NCBI GenBank assembly: GCA_017561025.1
Contig: JAFZDU010000108.1
Coordinates: 1 to 64,000, forward strand
Direction of reading: 5' to 3'
DNA: 64,000 bases
Source of the DNA: Bacteroidales bacterium
Lineage (GTDB): Bacteria; Bacteroidota; Bacteroidia; Bacteroidales; F082
Part shown: piece by piece, positions 63,322 to 64,000 of the stretch
How positions within the stretch are numbered: position 1 is the first letter of the stretch
How the letters are laid out: each line of letters begins with the position of its first letter
The notes under the pieces: generated by a model
Told to the model about the DNA's origin: nothing
The model's database searches: none
Seen by the model: the letters and a program-made list of their open reading frames with translations, nothing else
Position numbers and translations under genes: made by a program

Positions 63322-63495
63322 ATGACTCAAACTATAATCGCTTATATTTTAATAGCCGTAGCGGCAGTATATGCCATTTATTCTATAGTGAAGAAAATAA
63401 AAGCCGTCTCATCTGATGACAAGACGGCTTGCAACACTTCATGCAGCGATTGCAGCTGCTGCGCTAAAAGTAAAAATTGTACAATTAAAAATTAA
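63322..63495 (+). CDS. FeoB-associated Cys-rich membrane protein
   Basis: This 57-residue protein begins MTQTIIAYILIAVAAVYAIY, a single membrane segment, and ends in a cysteine cluster (CNTSCSDCSCCAKSKNC). That is the pattern of the FeoB_associated family, which regularly follows feoB in Bacteroidota and Firmicutes; a role in iron passage or Feo assembly is suspected. It starts 28 bp after feoB and is probably co-transcribed. Confidence 0.88.
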   Translation: MTQTIIAYILIAVAAVYAIYSIVKKIKAVSSDDKTACNTSCSDCSCCAKSKNCTIKN

Positions 63496-63527
63496 CTCCC
63501 ACTCCATCACTTCAAAACTCCAGAAAA

Positions 63528-64000
63528 ATGATAACCTTCCTCAATATGTTATGTCAGATGGCACCATACCTTTTGTTAGGTTTTATGATGGCAGGTATGT
63601 TGCATGTTTTTGTGCCGTCTGCATTTTTTGAGAGACATCTGGCAAAAGAAAATTTCAGATCTGTTTTGTTGGCAGCCTTGATAGGTGTGCCTCTTCCCTT
63701 ATGCTCATGTGGCGTTATCCCTACAGCTGTGCCGATGTAAGTATGTTCAACGGGCAGTATTCCTATTGCAGCAGCCTTGATGCTTAAAGGCTTGTCACCA
63801 GGAGCAGCACTTGTTTTGCTGATAGCAGGTCCCGGTGTCAGTATAGCTTCTCTCTTGGTAGTAGGTAAGTCGTTGGGAAGAAAACAATTGTTATTCTATC
63901 TTGGCTCCATAATATTAGGTTCAATAATAAGCGGCTTGTTTGTTGATTATTTTCTGCCTAGAGAATGGTTTACGATAACATCATTATGTGAGTCAGCTGA
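63528..64000 (+). pseudogene. Permease of the SO_0444/DUF318 type, interrupted by an in-frame stop and missing its middle
   Basis: The frame starts MITFLNMLCQMAPYLLLGF and runs through VPLPLCSCGVIPTAVPM to a TAA at 63738. The same frame continues VCSTGSIPIAAALMLKGL, SPGAALVLLIAGPG and on to the window end. In intact members the first motif (CSCGVIPTA) and the second (YVCxTxSIPIAAAL) belong to two halves separated by well over 100 residues; here they abut, with TAA where tyrosine is expected. This suggests recombination between the halves plus a nonsense change. The gene continues past the window. Confidence 0.65.

Overview
The window reads as chromosomal DNA of an AT-rich, uncultured member of the Bacteroidota, most likely Bacteroidales. 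The grounds are: four secreted proteins with type IX secretion (T9SS) C-terminal sorting domains; promoters of the Bacteroides type (TTTG, 19-21 bp, TAnnTTTG) instead of E. coli boxes; a FeoA-FeoB fusion followed by a small Cys-rich membrane protein; a B12-dependent methylmalonyl-CoA mutase small subunit; and a Bacteroides-like nonulosonate gene set. Everything is called from the sequence by eye; no database search was possible.

Layout. 1-3.5 kb: mutA and a DUF4143 ATPase whose promoter sits among three 16-bp repeats at an exact 33-bp period. 3.6-7.7 kb: a T9SS beta-helix protein and a YfhO-type membrane protein. 7.7-13.1 kb: a tightly packed surface-glycan operon (glycosyltransferase, cytidylyltransferase, NeuB-type synthase, HAD phosphatase, acetyltransferase, GT-B-like protein) suited to making and attaching a CMP-activated nine-carbon acid, facing wecC-wecB on the other strand. 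15.4-17.8 kb: a repeat-rich gap and an AT-rich DarT-DarG ADP-ribosylation defence/toxin-antitoxin pair. 17.9-27.2 kb: an RlmI-type methyltransferase, two T9SS proteins sharing an almost identical 224-bp 3' end, a TPR/membrane/HTH protein, and a minus-strand run panC-panD-flippase-rfaE2. 27.4-35.5 kb: tRNA-Arg(CCU), a PDDEXK (DUF1016) nuclease, a NodB deacetylase interrupted in frame by a dispersed repeat, an Ig-like lipoprotein, adenine deaminase, glutathione peroxidase, a patatin and a TIM-barrel-like lipoprotein. 35.5-42.2 kb: two LTA-synthase-like sulfatase-fold enzymes and an acyltransferase-3 that appear to share a C-terminal module. 42.3-51.9 kb: a T9SS protein, SOD, PPTase, SSB, a dehydrogenase, a candidate structured ncRNA, an OMP, DNA primase and a pseudouridine synthase. 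52-64 kb: pheT, a sigma-54 activator, lptE-like, a coiled-coil protein, secG, groESL, a porin, feoAB and a broken permease.

Two themes recur. First, much of the window concerns the cell surface: nonulosonate and ManNAcA sugars, sulfatase-fold transferases, acyltransferases, deacetylase, LptE, porins and T9SS cargo. Second, several families of short-unit repeats (CTCAGAAT, GGAATTAG, GGCTAATG, GCATTATG, GTCAAC, TTGTTGTC) lie between genes and also reach into coding sequences, supplying C-termini, N-terminal extensions and one internal 26-residue insert. The features most worth following up are the ncRNA candidate at 47.75 kb, the repeat insert in the deacetylase, the 33-bp-phased promoter repeats and the shared module of the 35-42 kb cluster.
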